The notes below the pieces were generated by a model. It ran no database searches, had not been told where the DNA came from, and saw nothing but the letters and a program-made list of their open reading frames with translations. From positions 1,260,912-1,324,911 of the forward strand of contig JASFXZ010000014.1 in assembly GCA_032209605.1 (NCBI GenBank): a stretch of 64,000 nucleotides of DNA, written 5' to 3'. This document shows positions 27,001-42,000 of this stretch, piece after piece. Numbering within the stretch: the first letter of the stretch is position 1; each line of letters opens with the position of its first letter. A program made the position numbers and the translations under genes. This DNA is from Mactromeris polynyma (Eukaryota > Mollusca > Bivalvia > Venerida > Mactridae).

Positions 27001-30000
27001 AGAAGGCACTGTCTTGTGGATGTGGCGTTCCCTGTAGCAACTTATTCTCTCTTTTACATTGTTCGTGGTGCATTTACGGTGTAAATATTTTGTTATGCGT
27101 ACACTTCTGTATGTTTCGTGTTACTGATAGTAGGATTGTGTTTACTATTGCAGCTTTCTGTAATCCTGATCTATGCGAAAATGGCGCCACCTGCAATGAA
27201 ATAAAGGACGAGTGTGAATGTGCACCTGGATGTTTTGGGACATACTGTGAAATTGGTTAGTAACAGAGTATCTAGGACCTTAAAACAACATTTCATATTT
27301 GCTGTAATTAATGTATGTTAAGCGTACGCTACATATTTGATAGGAACGACATACATGTACATGTACATGCCGACGAGAATATTTTGTTTTTCTTTGAATG
27401 TGACATAATTTGCAATAAATCAGACAGTTAACTCCTAACTTTCTTCAAAGAAACTTCGGCCAGGTCATTCTTAGCGCCTCTGTACCCTTACGTATGTACC
27501 ATTGAGCCTCCTCGGGTGCCCCATGTTTAATGGATTGTTGTATTCCATGAGGTCTGTGTGAGGAGGCACTGTATTGTGGATGTGGCGTTCCCTGTAGCAA
27601 CTTATTCTCTCTTTTACATTGTTCGTGGTGCATTTACGGTGTAAATATTTTGTTATGCGTTACCTTCTGTATTGTTCGTGTTACTGATCCTAGGATTGTG
27701 TTTACTATTGCAGCTTTCTGTAATCCTGATCCATGCGAAAATGGCGCCACCTGCAATGAAATAAAGGACGAGTGTGAATGTGCACCTGGATGTTTTGGGA
27801 CATACTGTGAAATTGGTTAGTAACAGAGTATCTAGGACCTTAAAACAACATTTCATACTTGCTGTAATTAATGTATGTTAAGCGTACGCTACATATTTGA
27901 CAGGAATGACACACATGCCGACGAGAATATTTTGTTTTTCTTTGAATGTGACATAATTTGCAATAAATCAGACAGTTAACTCCTAACTTTCTTCAAAGAA
28001 ACTTGGGCCAGGTCATTCTTAGCGCCTCTGTACCCTTACGTATGTACCATTGAGCCTCCTCGGGTGCCTTATGTTTAATGGATTGTTGTTTTCCATGAGG
28101 TCTGTGTGAGGAGGCACTGTCTTGTGGATGTGGCGTTCCCTGTAGCAACTTATTCTCTCTTTTACATTGTTCGTGGTGCATTTACGGTATAAATATTTTA
28201 TTATGCGTTAACTTCTGTATTGTGCACTTCTGTATTGCTCGTGTTACTGATCCTTGGATTGTGTTTACTATTGCAGCTTTCTGTAATCCTGATCCATGCG
28301 AAAATGGCGCCACTTGCAATGAAATAAAGGACGAGTGTGAATGTGTTCCTGGATATTTTGGGAAATACTGCAATACTTGTAAGTACCAGAGTTTCTAGGA
28401 GCTTAAAACAACATTTCATATTTTCTGTAATTAATGTATGTTAAGCGTACTTTACATATTTGATAGGAATGGCATACATGCCGACGAGAATATTTTTGTT
28501 TTTCATTGAATGTGACATAATTCGCAATAAATCAGACAGTTAACTCCTAACTTTCTTCAAAGAAACTTCGCTGGCACTGATGAACGTTTGACATGAGCTG
28601 TTGAATGTGAAGCTTTTTGACATGAAAATACGTATTAAAAGTTTATGGTTAAAGAAACCTACTATAAAACAAGGTACTGTAAGAGAATCAAGAGAGAAAT
28701 GTATTCAGACGAAAAGACGGCAAGACGATATTGAGGGATGGTCAGGCTTTACATTTGCTGACTAAAGGACAGGACACAGTGTAGACGGACTGTTCACAAG
28801 TCTTCAACAATCTTATACCGCCCCTACAAGCAGCCAGGTTACGGGAAACGTGAATTGAAATGTGTGGCAAATAACCAGTATGCTCATTTATGACAGTGAA
28901 ACATTAAAAAAACTAAATATTATCAATTGGACGCGAATCAGTGAGTATCGATGCCATACCATGTATATACACACTGTGTCGTGCCTTTCTCTCTTCTACT
29001 TTACCGAATGGTCTACAACGTCAAATATGTGAATGTACAACTGATAATGAATATACGTATGCCACTGAATTTATAACCCTTCAGTAAAATGTATTGCAAC
29101 TTTTCTGTCACGTAAATGGATTCGACTAAAAGGTCATGGCTCACATGTAAGATTATATAACTCCCAAACGATAGGGTGTTTACAAAAGTTTTGATGAGTC
29201 CATACACAATTTAGAGTGTGCAATGTTTCTTAACATAAATACGTATCATATTTAGGGGTATTTATACAGGGATTGTATGCATTATGGCTACATTGGCATA
29301 CACGGAACGATATTGGCCCGAAGGCTTTAATTCGCACCGGCCCTGTGCATTTTACATGTTATATCTATTGTTGTATTCGTTTTGGTTTTGGCAATGCATT
29401 TCGTTAACTCTTTGATCTTTTTCTGTGAGATCAATTAAGTTTGGTTTTTCAAATGTCATTTTTGTATTTCTTTTGCAGGATATACTGAACTACATGAAAA
29501 CATGTATTCAAGAAGACTTAGTCAAAAAGTTAACACGTTTGCTGTCTTGACTTGTCCTGTGATCTCTTCCATCAATTAATCCCCCCACTGTTTGTCCTTT
29601 TTGATTCTCCTAGTTATTTCTAATGGTCGGCCAGGCCATTCTTAGCGCCTCTGTACCCTTACGTATGTACCATTAGGCCTCCTCGGGTGCCTTATGTTTA
29701 ATGGATTGTTGTTTTCCATGAGGTCTGTGTGAGAAGGCACTGTCTTGTGGATGTGGCGTTCCCTGTAGCAACTTATTCTCTCTTTTACATTGTTCGTGGT
29801 GCATTTACGGTGTAAATATTTTGTTATGCGTACACTTCTGTATGTTTCGTGTTACTGATAGTAGGATTGTGTTTACTATTGCAGCTTTCTGTAATCCTGA
29901 TCTATGCGAAAATGGCGCCACCTGCAATGAAATAAAGGACGAGTGTGAATGTGCACCTGGATGTTTTGGGACATACTGTGAAATTGGTTAGTAACAGAGT

Positions 30001-33000
30001 ATCTAGGACCTTAAAACAACATTTCATACTTGCTGTAATTAATGTATGTTAAGCGTACGCTACATATTTGATAGGAACGACATACATGTACATGTACATG
30101 CCGACGTGAATATTTTGTTTTTCTTTGAATGTGACATAATTTGCAATAAATCAGACAGTTAACTCCTAACTTTCTTCAAAGAAACTTCGGCCAGGTTATT
30201 CTTAGCGCCTCTGTACCCTTACGTATGTACCATTGAGCCTCCTCGGGTGCCCTATGTTTAATGGATTGTTGTATTCCATGAGGTCTGTGTGAGGAGGCAC
30301 TGTATTGTGGATGTGGCGTTCCCTGTAGCAACTTATTCTCTCTTTTACATTGTTCGTGGTGCATTTACGGTGTAAATATTTTGTTATGCGTTACCTTCTG
30401 TATTGTTCGTGTTACTGATCCTAGGATTGTGTTTACTATTGCAGCTTTCTGTAATCCTGATCCATGCGAAAATGGCGCCACCTGCAATGAAATAAAGGAC
30501 GAGTGTGAATGTGCACCTGGATGTTTTGGGACATACTGTGAAATTGGTTAGTAACAGAGTATCTAGGACCTTAAAACAACATTTCATACTTGCTGTAATT
30601 AATGTATGTTAAGCGTACGCTACATTTTTGACAGGAATGACATACATGCCGACGAGAATATTTTGTTTTTTCTTTGAATGTGACATAATTTGCAATAAAT
30701 CAGGCAGTTAACTCCTAACTTTCTTCAAAGAAACTTGGGCCAGGTCATTCTTAGCGCCTCTGTACCCTTACGTATGTACCATTGGGCCTCCTCGGGTGCC
30801 TTATGTTTAATGGATTGTTGTTTTCCATGAGGTCTGTGTGAGGAGGCACTGTCTTGTGGATGTGGCGTTCCCTGTAGCAACTTATTCTCTCTTTTACATT
30901 GTTCGTGGTGCATTTACGGTGTAAATATTTTGTTATGCGTACACGTCTGTATGTTTCGTGTTACTGATAGTAGGATTGTGTTTACTATTGCAGCTTTCTG
31001 TAATCCTGATCTATGCGAAAATGGCGCCACCTGCAATGAAATAAAGGACGAGTGTGAATGTGCACCTGGATGTTTTGGGACATACTGTGAAATTGGTTAG
31101 TAACAGAGTATCTAGGACCTTAAAACAACATTTCATATTTGCTGTAATTAATGTATGTTAAGCGTACGCTACATATTTGATAGGAACGACATACATGTAC
31201 ATGTACATGCCGATGAGAATATTTTGTTTTTCTTTGAATGTGACATAATTTGCAATAAATCAGACAGTTAACTCCTAACTTTCTTCAAAGAAACTTCGGC
31301 CAGGTCATTCTTAGCGCCTCTGTACCCTTACGTATGTAGCATTGAGCCTCCTCGGGTGCCCTATGTTTAATGGATTGTTGTATTCCATGAGGTCTGTGTG
31401 AGGAGGCACTGTATTGTGGATGTGTTGTTCCCTGTAGCAACTTATTCTCTCTTTTACATTGTTCGTGGTGCATTTACGGTGTAAATATTTTGTTATGCGT
31501 TACCTTCTGTATTGTTCGTGTTACTGATCCTAGGATTGTGTTTACTATTGCAGCTTTCTGTAATCCTGATCCATGTGAAAATGGCGCCACCTGCAATGAA
31601 ATAAAGGACGAGTGTGAATGTGCACCTGGATGTTTTGGGACATACTGTGAAATTGGTTAGTAACAGAGTATCTAGGACCTTAAAACAACATTTCATACTT
31701 GCTGTAATTAATGTATGTTAAGCGTACGCTACATATTTGACAGGAATGACATACATGCCGACGAGAATATTTTTTTTTTTTTTGAATGTGACATAATTTG
31801 CAATAAATCAGACAGTTAACTCCTAACTTTCTTCAAAGAAACTTCGGCCAGGTCCTTCTTAGCGCCTCTGTACCCTTACGTATGTACCATTGAGCCTCCT
31901 CGGGTGCCTTATGTTTAATGGATTGTTGTTTTCCATGAGGTCTGTGTGAGGAGGCACTGTCTTGTGGATGTGGCGTTCCCTGTAGCAACTTATTCTCTCT
32001 TTTACATTGTTCGTGGTGCATTTACGGTATAAATATTTTATTATGCGTTAACTTCTGTATTGTGCACTTCTGTATTGCTCGTGTTACTGATCCTTGGATT
32101 GTGTTTACTATTGCAGCTTTCTGTAATCCTGATCCATGCGAAAATGGCGCCACTTGCAATGAAATAAAGGACGAGTGTGAATGTGTTCCTGGATATTTTG
32201 GGAAATACTGCAATACTTGTAAGTACCAGAGTTTCTAGGAGCTTAAAACAACATTTCATATTTTCTGTAATTAATGTATGTTAAGCGTACTTTACATATT
32301 TGATAGGAATGGCATACATGCCGACGAGAATATTTTTGTTTTTCATTGAATGTGACATAATTCGCAATAAATCAGACAGTTAACTCCTAACTTTCTTCAA
32401 AGAAACTTCGCTGGCACTGATGAACGTTTGACATGAGCTGTTGAATGTGAAGCTTTTTGACATGAAAATACGTATTCAACGTTTATGGTTAAAGAAACCT
32501 ACTATAAAACAAGGTACTGTAAGAGAATCAAGAGAGAAATGTATTCAGACGAAAAGACGGCAAGACAATATTGAGGGATGGTCAGGCCTTACATTTGCTG
32601 ACTAAAGGACAGGACACAGTGTAGACGGACTGTTCACAAGTCTTCAACAATCTTATACCGCCCCTACAAGCAGCCAGGTTACGGGAAACGTGAATTGAAA
32701 TGTGTGGCAAATAACCAGTATGCTCATTTATGACAGTGAAACATTAAAAAAACTAAATATTATCAATTGGACGCGAATCAGTGAGTATCGATGCCATACC
32801 ATGTATATACACACTGTGTCGTGCCTTTCTCTCTTCTACTTTACCGAATGGTCTACAACGTCAAATATGTGAATGTACAACTGATAATGAATATACGTAT
32901 GCCACTGAATTTATAACCCTTCAGTAAAATGTATTGCAACTTTTCTGTCACGTAAATGGATTCGACTAAAAGGTCATGGCTCACATGTAAGATTATATAA

Positions 33001-36000
33001 CTCCCAAACGATAGGGTGTTTACAAAAGTTTTGATGAGTCCATACACAATTTAGAGTGTGCAATGTTTCTTAACATAAATACGTATCATATTTAGGGGTA
33101 TTTATACAGGGATTGTATGCATTATGGCTACATTGGCATACACGGAACGATATTGGCCCGAAGGCTTTAATTCACACCGGGGCTTACAGACTTTTCAACC
33201 CCAAGACTTTTCAACCCCACTTTTCAAATGAAGACTTTCAACCCCAGGACTTTTCAACCCCTGATTTCAAGACTTTTCAACCCCTACCTGTTGAGACTTT
33301 TCATCCCCTAGTTTGAATATTTTCAACCCCTACATTTATCTTTTTCAACCCCTACTTTGAAGACTTTTCAACCCCTATTTCTAAGACTTTTCAACCCCTA
33401 TATCGAAGACTTTTCAACCCCTGTGTTTCAGATAAGTGTATTGTTTGGCATAATATTTTTATTGTTTATAAATATATTTATATTTCAAACATAACAGATC
33501 AAATGATGAAATGTGATAATTCGAAAATTGCATTCCTTTAATTTGTCATTATATTGACATGAGGAAAGGGCAATTATGGAGTTCTAATATCATTTGCATA
33601 ATAAATGAATTTTGAAAGGTTTATCAATTCAATCTTTGAGTCAGTGCTTAAATAAAAACAATGTATTGTTATGTTTGTTGACTGTGTAACGTAATGACGC
33701 GTGCTTGCTTAACGAGGTGATTAACAAGGTGAGAAGCCGCTGTAGCGGGTGATTAGATAAGATTATACGATTTTTACAAATATGCAATTTGCCTACAATA
33801 ATTTGACAGTGAAATGAAGGTCTATTATGTGACACAAGTGTTTAAGCAAGGTATTAACATCAAAACGATGCGTATTGACTACACACTCCGAATTTATAAA
33901 CACGAAATCGCGATTTAATTTTAATTATTAATATCTATATTCTCTTTTATCACCAATTTTGATTAGAGTAATAAAGGGGGCGGGGGAATTATATAGTATT
34001 TGGAAACACGATTTTCTCATTAATATCAGACTTATCATTTGATATAACAACTACGTAATGACTGCCTATATTTTTAAATTTCAAGTGTGTGAAATTCAAG
34101 GACAGGTTTAAAACGCGGCCAGGTCGTAAATTGCGGCCAAAAAGGAAATTAGAAGATTATAAAGTTTTGTCTAAAAGTCGGAACATTTTTTATCAAAATT
34201 ACGGCCGGAATGGAAAACACGACCACCCGGAAACAAAAAAAGAGTATCCATTAAAGGTTTTTCTATATTTGTCCAAAAGTTATCCTGTTTTAAAATCAAA
34301 TGTAAGTACAAAACAGAACAGAAAATACGGCACTATCCATTAAGTTCGTTTTTACATTTGAGCAACTCAAGGTATTTGATCATTGACGGCTTTTTACAAT
34401 TATAGTATTTAGGGATATATTTTCGACATAAATCGTTAAAAGATGTTCATATAAGCGTCTTGTATTTTCATTTGCAAAGGATCATCCATTCTGCTGTTTA
34501 TTTAGTACATCCTGTCTTTGATAGTCGACATAGTCAGGCAAAATAGCTTAGGTATTATATTACGGATAGTGATATTTCAGTACGTTCGTACTCTGGATAT
34601 AGGATTAATGAAATATGGGATAATGTTTGTGGAGTCACAGCTGATCTGCAGGCATGTCAATGTACAATAGTATATCAATTAAGGCAAGGCCACCCTAATG
34701 AGAATGTAAATTTCGAATCATTTGGAATACATTGATCAGACTCTTGCCGTACATGCAAAGGGTCCTGGGTTCAAATCCCCGCTAGGCCCAATGTTTATCT
34801 TTGCTTCTTCATGACATTTCTTGTTTGACATACTTTTTTGGCAAGAAAACTGATATAAAATTATAAAATATAACTTATATCAATTGGTTTCTACTTTTCT
34901 CCAAAGTTTAATAAATAATATATATAAAACATGCTTTGCTTATATTAGCCTAGGTGTGACAATTCAATCAATTAATGTTAACGCACTTCGAATAGTGCGA
35001 TAATTAAATTAGTCGATAGATATGCACATTTGATTTAATCAACACCTATTATATTTAATTGGGTATAAACTGATCAGTTGCGTTTATTGCTATTTATTTT
35101 TGTCCTGTTTTGTTTCATGCAAAGTCGTAGTGTAAATTATGAGAATTTTATAAATCGAGTTATAACAATAATAAATATATATATTTGATTAAAACGAACT
35201 TAATGTATAGTGCCGTATTTTCTGAAATTGAATTCATTATTTGACAGAGAAATGTCTATTATGCGACACAAGTGTTTAAGCAAGGTATTAACATCAAAAC
35301 GATGCGTATTTTTTGTGTATATATATATGCTTCATAAGTATTCATTTTGGAATGTAAATAAACTTAAAAAATTAAATTTAAACAACGTGTTTGTCAACAT
35401 TTTTCCAGGTAACAAATGTGATAATTGTCCAATTAAAAACATATTCGAGGGGTTGAAAAGTCTTGGTTTATTAGGGGTTGAAAAGTCTTGATTTTAACAG
35501 GGGTTGAAAAGTCTTAGGCTAATTAGGGGTTGAAAATGACAGTGGGGTTGAAAAGTCTTGGATATTTTACCTTAGGGGTTGAAAAGTCTTGGGGTTGAAA
35601 AGTCTAGGGGTTGAAAAGTCTCGATACCCACACCGGCCCTGTGCATTTTACATGTTATATCTATTGTTGTATTCGTTTTGGTTTTGGCAATGCATTTCGT
35701 TAACTCTTTGATCTTTTTCTGTGAGATCAATTAAGTTTGGTTTTTCAAAGGTCATTTTTGTATTTCTTTTGCAGGATATACTGAACTACATGAAAACATG
35801 TATTCAAGAAGACTTAGTCAAAAAGTTAACACGTTTGCTGTCTTGACTTGTCCTGTGATCTCTTCCATCAATTAATCCCCCCCACTGTTTGTCCTCTTTG
35901 ATTCTCCTAGTTATTTCTAATGGTCGGCCAGGCCATTCTTAGCGCCTCTGTACCCTTACGTATGTACCATTAGGCCTCCTCGGGTGCCTTATGTTTAATG

Positions 36001-39000
36001 GATTGTTGTTTTCCATGAGGTCTGTGTGAGAAGGCACTGTCTTGTGAATGTGGCGTTCCCTGTAGCAACTTATTCTCTCTTTTACATTGTTCGTGGTGCA
36101 TTTACGGTGTAAATATTTTGTTATGCGTACACTTCTGTATGTTTCGTGTTACTGATAGTAGGATTGTGTTTACTATTGCAGCTTTCTGTAATCCTGATCT
36201 ATGCGAAAATGGCGCCACCTGCAATGAAATAAAGGACGAGTGTGAATGTGCACCTGGATGTTTTGGGACATACTGTGAAATTGGTTAGTAACAGAGTATC
36301 TAGGACCTTAAAACAACATTTCATATTTGCTGTAATTAATGTATGTTAAGCGTACGCTACATATTTGATAGGAACGACATACATGTACATGTACATGCCG
36401 ACGTGAATATTTTGTTTTTCTTTGAATGTGACATAATTTGCAATAAATCAGACAGTTAACTCCTAACTTTCTTCAAAGAAACTTCGGCCAGGTCATTCTT
36501 AGCGCCTCTGTACCCTTACGTATGTACCATTGAGCCTCCTCGGGTGCCCTATGTTTAATGGATTGTTGTATTCCATGAGGTCTGTGTGAGGAGGCACTGT
36601 CTTGTGGATGTGGCGTTCCCTGTAGCAACTTATTCTCTCTTTTACATTGTTCGTGGTGCATTTACGGTGTAAATATTTTGTTATGTGTTACCTTCTGTAT
36701 TGTTCGTGTTACTGATCCTAGGATTGTGTTTACTATTGCAGCTTTCTGTAATCCTGATCCATGCGAAAATGGCGCCACCTGCAATGAAATAAAGGACGAG
36801 TGTGAATGTGCACCTGGATGTTTTGGGACATACTGTGAAATTGGTTAGTAACAGAGTATCTAGGACCTTAAAACAACATTTCATACTTGCTGTAATTAAT
36901 GTATGTTAAGCGTACGCTACATATTTGACAGGAATGACATACATGCCGACGAGAATATTTTGTTTTTCTTTGAATGTGACATAATTTGCAATAAATCAGA
37001 CAGTTAACTCCTAACTTTCTTCAAAGAAACTTCGGCCAGGTCATTCTTAGCGCCTCTGTACCCTTACGTATGTACCATTGAGCCTCCTGGGGTGCCTTAT
37101 GTTTAATGGATTGTTGTTTTCCATGAGGTCTGTGTGAGGAGGCACTGTCTTGTGGATGTGGCGTTCCCTGTAGCAACTTATTCTCTCTTTTACATTGTTC
37201 GTGGTGCATTTACGGTATAAATATTTTATTATGCGTTAACTTCTGTATTGTGCACTTCTGTATTGCTCGTGTTACTGATCCTTGGATTGTGTTTACTATT
37301 GCAGCTTTCTGTAATCCTGATCCATGCGAAAATGGCGCCACTTGCAATGAAATAAAGGACGAGTGTGAATGTGTTCCTGGATATTTTGGGAAATACTGCA
37401 ATACTTGTAAGTACCAGAGTTTCTAGGAGCTTAAAACAACATTTCATATTTTCTGTAATTAATGTATGTTAAGCGTGCTTTACATATTTGATAGGAATGG
37501 CATACATGCCGACGAGAATATTTTTGTTTTTCATTGAATGTGACATAATTCGCAATAAATCAGACAGTTAACTCCTAACTTTCTTCAAAGAAACTTCGCT
37601 GGCACTGATGAACGTTTGACATGAGCTGTTGAATGTGAAGCTTTCTGACATGAAAATACGTATTAAACGTTTATGGTAAAGAAACCTACTATAAAACAAG
37701 GTACTGTAAGAGAATCAAGAGAGAAATGTATTCAGACGAAAAGACGGCAAGACAATATTGAGGGATGGTCAGGCCTTACATTTGCTGACTAAAGGACAGG
37801 ACACAGTGTAGACGGACTGTTCACAAGTCTTCAACAATCTTATACCGCCCCTACAAGCAGCCAGGTTACGGGAAACGTGAATTGAAATGTGTGGCAAATA
37901 ACCAGTATGCTCATTTATGACAGTGAAACATTAAAAAAACTAAATATTATCAATTGGACGCGAATCAGTGAGTATCGATGCCATACCATGTATATACACA
38001 CTGTGTCGTGCCTTTCTCTCTTCTACTTTACCGAATGGTCTACAACGTCAAATATGTGAATGTACAACTGATAATGAATATACGTATGCCACTGAATTTA
38101 TAACCCTTCAGTAAAATGTATTGCAACTTTTCTGTCACGTAAATGGATTCGACTAAAAGGTCATGGCTCACATGTAAGATTATATAACTCCCAAACGATA
38201 GGGTGTTTACAAAAGTTTTGATGAGTCCATACACAATTTAGAGTGTGCAATGTTTCTTAACATAAATACGTATCATATTTAGGGGTATTTATACAGGGAT
38301 TGTATGCATTATGGCTACATTGGCATACACGGAACGATATTGGCCCGAAGGCTTTAATTCACACCGGCCCTGTGCATTTTACATGTTATATCTATTGTTG
38401 TATTCGTTTTGGTTTTGGCAATGCATTTCGTTAACTCTTTGATCTTTTTCTGTGAGATCAATTAAGTTTGGTTTTTCAAAGGTCATTTTTGTATTTCTTT
38501 TGCAGGATATACTGAACTACATGAAAACATGTATTCAAGAAGACTTAGTCAAAAAGTTAACACGTTTGCTGTCTTGACTTGTCCTGTGATCTCTTCCATC
38601 AATTAATCCCCCCCACTGTTTGTCCTCTTTGATTCTCCTAGTTATTTCTAATGGTCGGCCAGGCCTTTCTTAGCGCCTCTGTACCCTTACGTATGTACCA
38701 TTAGGCCTCCTCGGGTGCCTTATGTTTAATGGATTGTTGTTTTCCATGAGGTCTGTGTGAGAAGGCACTGTCTTGTGAATGTGGCGTTCCCTGTAGCAAC
38801 TTATTCTCTCTTTTACATTGTTCGTGGTGCATTTACGGTGTAAATATTTTGTTATGCGTACACTTCTGTATGTTTCGTGTTACTGATAGTAGGATTGTGT
38901 TTACTATTGCAGCTTTCTGTAATCCTGATCTATGCGAAAATGGCGCCACCTGCAATGAAATAAAGGACGAGTGTGAATGTGCACCTGGATGTTTTGGGAC

Positions 39001-42000
39001 ATACTGTGAAATTGGTTAGTAACAGAGTATCTAGGACCTTAAAACAACATTTCATATTTGCTGTAATTAATGTATGTTAAGCGTACGCTACATATTTGAT
39101 AGGAACGACATACATGTACATGTACATGCCGACGTGAATATTTTGTTTTTCTTTGAATGTGACATAATTTGCAATAAATCAGACAGTTAACTCCTAACTT
39201 TCTTCAAAGAAACTTCGGCCAGGTCATTCTTAGCGCCTCTGTACCCTTACGTATGTACCATTGAGCCTCCTCGGGTGCCCTATGTTTAATGGATTGTTGT
39301 ATTCCATGAGGTCTGTGTGAGGAGGCACTGTCTTGTGGATGTGGCGTTCCCTGTAGCAACTTATTCTCTCTTTTACATTGTTCGTGGTGCATTTACGGTG
39401 TAAATATTTTGTTATGTGTTACCTTCTGTATTGTTCGTGTTACTGATCCTAGGATTGTGTTTACTATTGCAGCTTTCTGTAATCCTGATCCATGCGAAAA
39501 TGGCGCCACCTGCAATGAAATAAAGGACGAGTGTGAATGTGCACCTGGATGTTTTGGGACATACTGTGAAATTGGTTAGTAACAGAGTATCTAGGACCTT
39601 AAAACAACATTTCATACTTGCTGTAATTAATGTATGTTAAGCGTACGCTACATATTTGACAGGAATGACATACATGCCGACGAGAATATTTTGTTTTTCT
39701 TTGAATGTGACATAATTTGCAATAAATCAGACAGTTAACTCCTAACTTTCTTCAAAGAAACTTCGGCCAGGTCATTCTTAGCGCCTCTGTACCCTTACGT
39801 ATGTACCATTGAGCCTCCTCGGGTGCCTTATGTTTAATGGATTGTTGTTTTCCATGAGGTCTGTGTGAGGAGGCACTGTCTTGTGGATGTGGCGTTCCCT
39901 GTAGCAACTTATTCTCTCTTTTACATTGTTCGTGGTGCATTTACGGTATAAATATTTTATTATGCGTTAACTTCTGTATTGTGCACTTCTGTATTGCTCG
40001 TGTTACTGATCCTTGGATTGTGTTTACTATTGCAGCTTTCTGTAATCCTGATCCATGCGAAAATGGCGCCACTTGCAATGAAATAAAGGACGAGTGTGAA
40101 TGTGTTCCTGGATATTTTGGGAAATACTGCAATACTTGTAAGTACCAGAGTTTCTAGGAGCTTAAAACAACATTTTATATTTTCTGTAATTAATGTATGT
40201 TAAGCGTGCTTTACATATTTGATAGGAATGGCATACATGCCGACGAGAATATTTTTGTTTTTCATTGAATTTGACATAATTCGCAATAAATCAGACAGTT
40301 AACTCCTAACTTTCTTCAAAGAAACTTCGCTGGCACTGATGAACGTTTGACATGAGCTGTTGAATGTGAAGCTTTCTGACATGAAAATACGTATTAAACG
40401 TTTATGGTAAAGAAACCTACTATAAAACAAGGTACTGTAAGAGAATCAAGAGAGAAATGTATTCAGACGAAAAGACGGCAAGACAATATTGAGGGATGGT
40501 CAGGCCTTACATTTGCTGACTAAAGGACAGGACACAGTGTAGACGGACTGTTCACAAGTCTTCAACAATCTTATACCGCCCCTACAAGCAGCCAGGTTAC
40601 GGGAAACGTGAATTGAAATGTGTGGCAAATAACCAGTATGCTCATTTATGACAGTGAAACATTAAAAAAACTAAATATTATCAATTGGACGCGAATCAGT
40701 GAGTATCGATGCCATACCATGTATATACACACTGTGTCGTGCCTTTCTCTCTTCTACTTTACCGAATGGTCTACAACGTCAAATATGTGAATGTACAACT
40801 GATAATGAATATACGTATGCCACTGAATTTATAACCCTTCAGTAAAATGTATTGCAACTTTTCTGTCACGTAAATGGATTCGACTAAAAGGTCATGGCTC
40901 ACATGTAAGATTATATAACTCCCAAACGATAGGGTGTTTACAAAAGTTTTGATGAGTCCATACACAATTTAGAGTGTGCAATGTTTCTTAACATAAATAC
41001 GTATCATATTTAGGGGTATTTATACAGGGATTGTATGCATTATGGCTACATTGGCATACACGGAACGATATTGGCCCGAAGGCTTTAATTCACACCGGCC
41101 CTGTGCATTTTACATGTTATATCTATTGTTGTATTCGTTTTGGTTTTGGCAATGCATTTCGTTAACTCTTTGATCTTTTTCTGTGAGATCAATTAAGTTT
41201 GGTTTTTCAAAGGTCATTTTTGTATTTCTTTTGCAGGATATACTGAACTACATGAAAACATGTATTCAAGAAGACTTAGTCAAAAAGTTAACACGTTTGC
41301 TGTCTTGACTTGTCCTGTGATCTCTTCCATCAATTAATCCCCCCCACTGTTTGTCCCCTTTGATTCTCCTAGTTATTTCTAATGGTCGGCCAGGCCATTC
41401 TTAGCGCCTCTGTACCCTTACGTATGTACCATTAGGCCTCCTCGGGTGCCTTATGTTTAATGGATTGTTGTTTTCCATGAGGTCTGTGTGAGAAGGCACT
41501 GTCTTGTGAATGTGGCGTTCCCTGTAGCAACTTATTCTCTCTTTTACATTGTTCGTGGTGCATTTACGGTGTAAATATTTTGTTATGCGTACACTTCTGT
41601 ATGTTTCGTGTTACTGATAGTAGGATTGTGTTTACTATTGCAGCTTTCTGTAATCCTGATCTATGCGAAAATGGCGCCACATGCAATGAAATAAAGGACG
41701 AGTGTGAATGTGCACCTGGATGTTTTGGGACATACTGTGAAATTGGTTAGTAACAGAGTATCTAGGACCTTAAAACAACATTTCATATTTGCTGTAATTA
41801 ATGTATGTTAAGCGTACGCTACATATTTGATAGGAACGACATACATGTACATGTACATGCCGACGTGAATATTTTGTTTTTCTTTGAATGTGACATAATT
41901 TGCAATAAATCAGACAGTTAACTCCTAACTTTCTTCAAAGAAACTTCGGCCAGGTCATTCTTAGCGCCTCTGTACCCTTACGTATGTACCATTGAGCCTC

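Larger units (their letters stand above)
10760..29884 (+). repeat. Alternating dimeric higher-order repeat (5.46 kb)
   Basis: Marker substitutions sort units 2-8 into B-C-B-C-D-C-D. Units 2 and 4 share one marker set, units 3, 5 and 7 a second, and units 6 and 8 a third. L exons of like units are 5,464-5,465 bp apart. The duplicating segment was two units long. Confidence 0.88.
33181..35628. mobile_element. Non-autonomous DNA transposon, 2,448 bp, hAT-like by target duplication (copy 1)
   Basis: It interrupts the unit tail exactly at CACACCGG, which is present once in empty units and twice here (33173-33180 and 35629-35636). The ends are GGCTTACAGACTTTTC... and, on the reverse strand, GGTATCGAGACTTTTC..., imperfect inverted repeats starting GG. 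Eight-base duplications are typical of hAT elements, but a few other superfamilies share this size, so the class is tentative. Open frames inside (up to 93 codons) show no transposase motif, so it would depend on an enzyme made elsewhere. Confidence 0.85.

Noticed and set aside
34089..34343. 84-codon forward frame in the transposon as a possible transposase
   Set aside because: Lys/Arg-rich but with no catalytic or zinc-finger motif; too short. The 93-codon frame at 35210-35491 runs into the subterminal array.
34741..34790. Functional tRNA gene
   Set aside because: Only the 3' half is convincing; no A box, no 5' acceptor strand, and an atypical anticodon loop.
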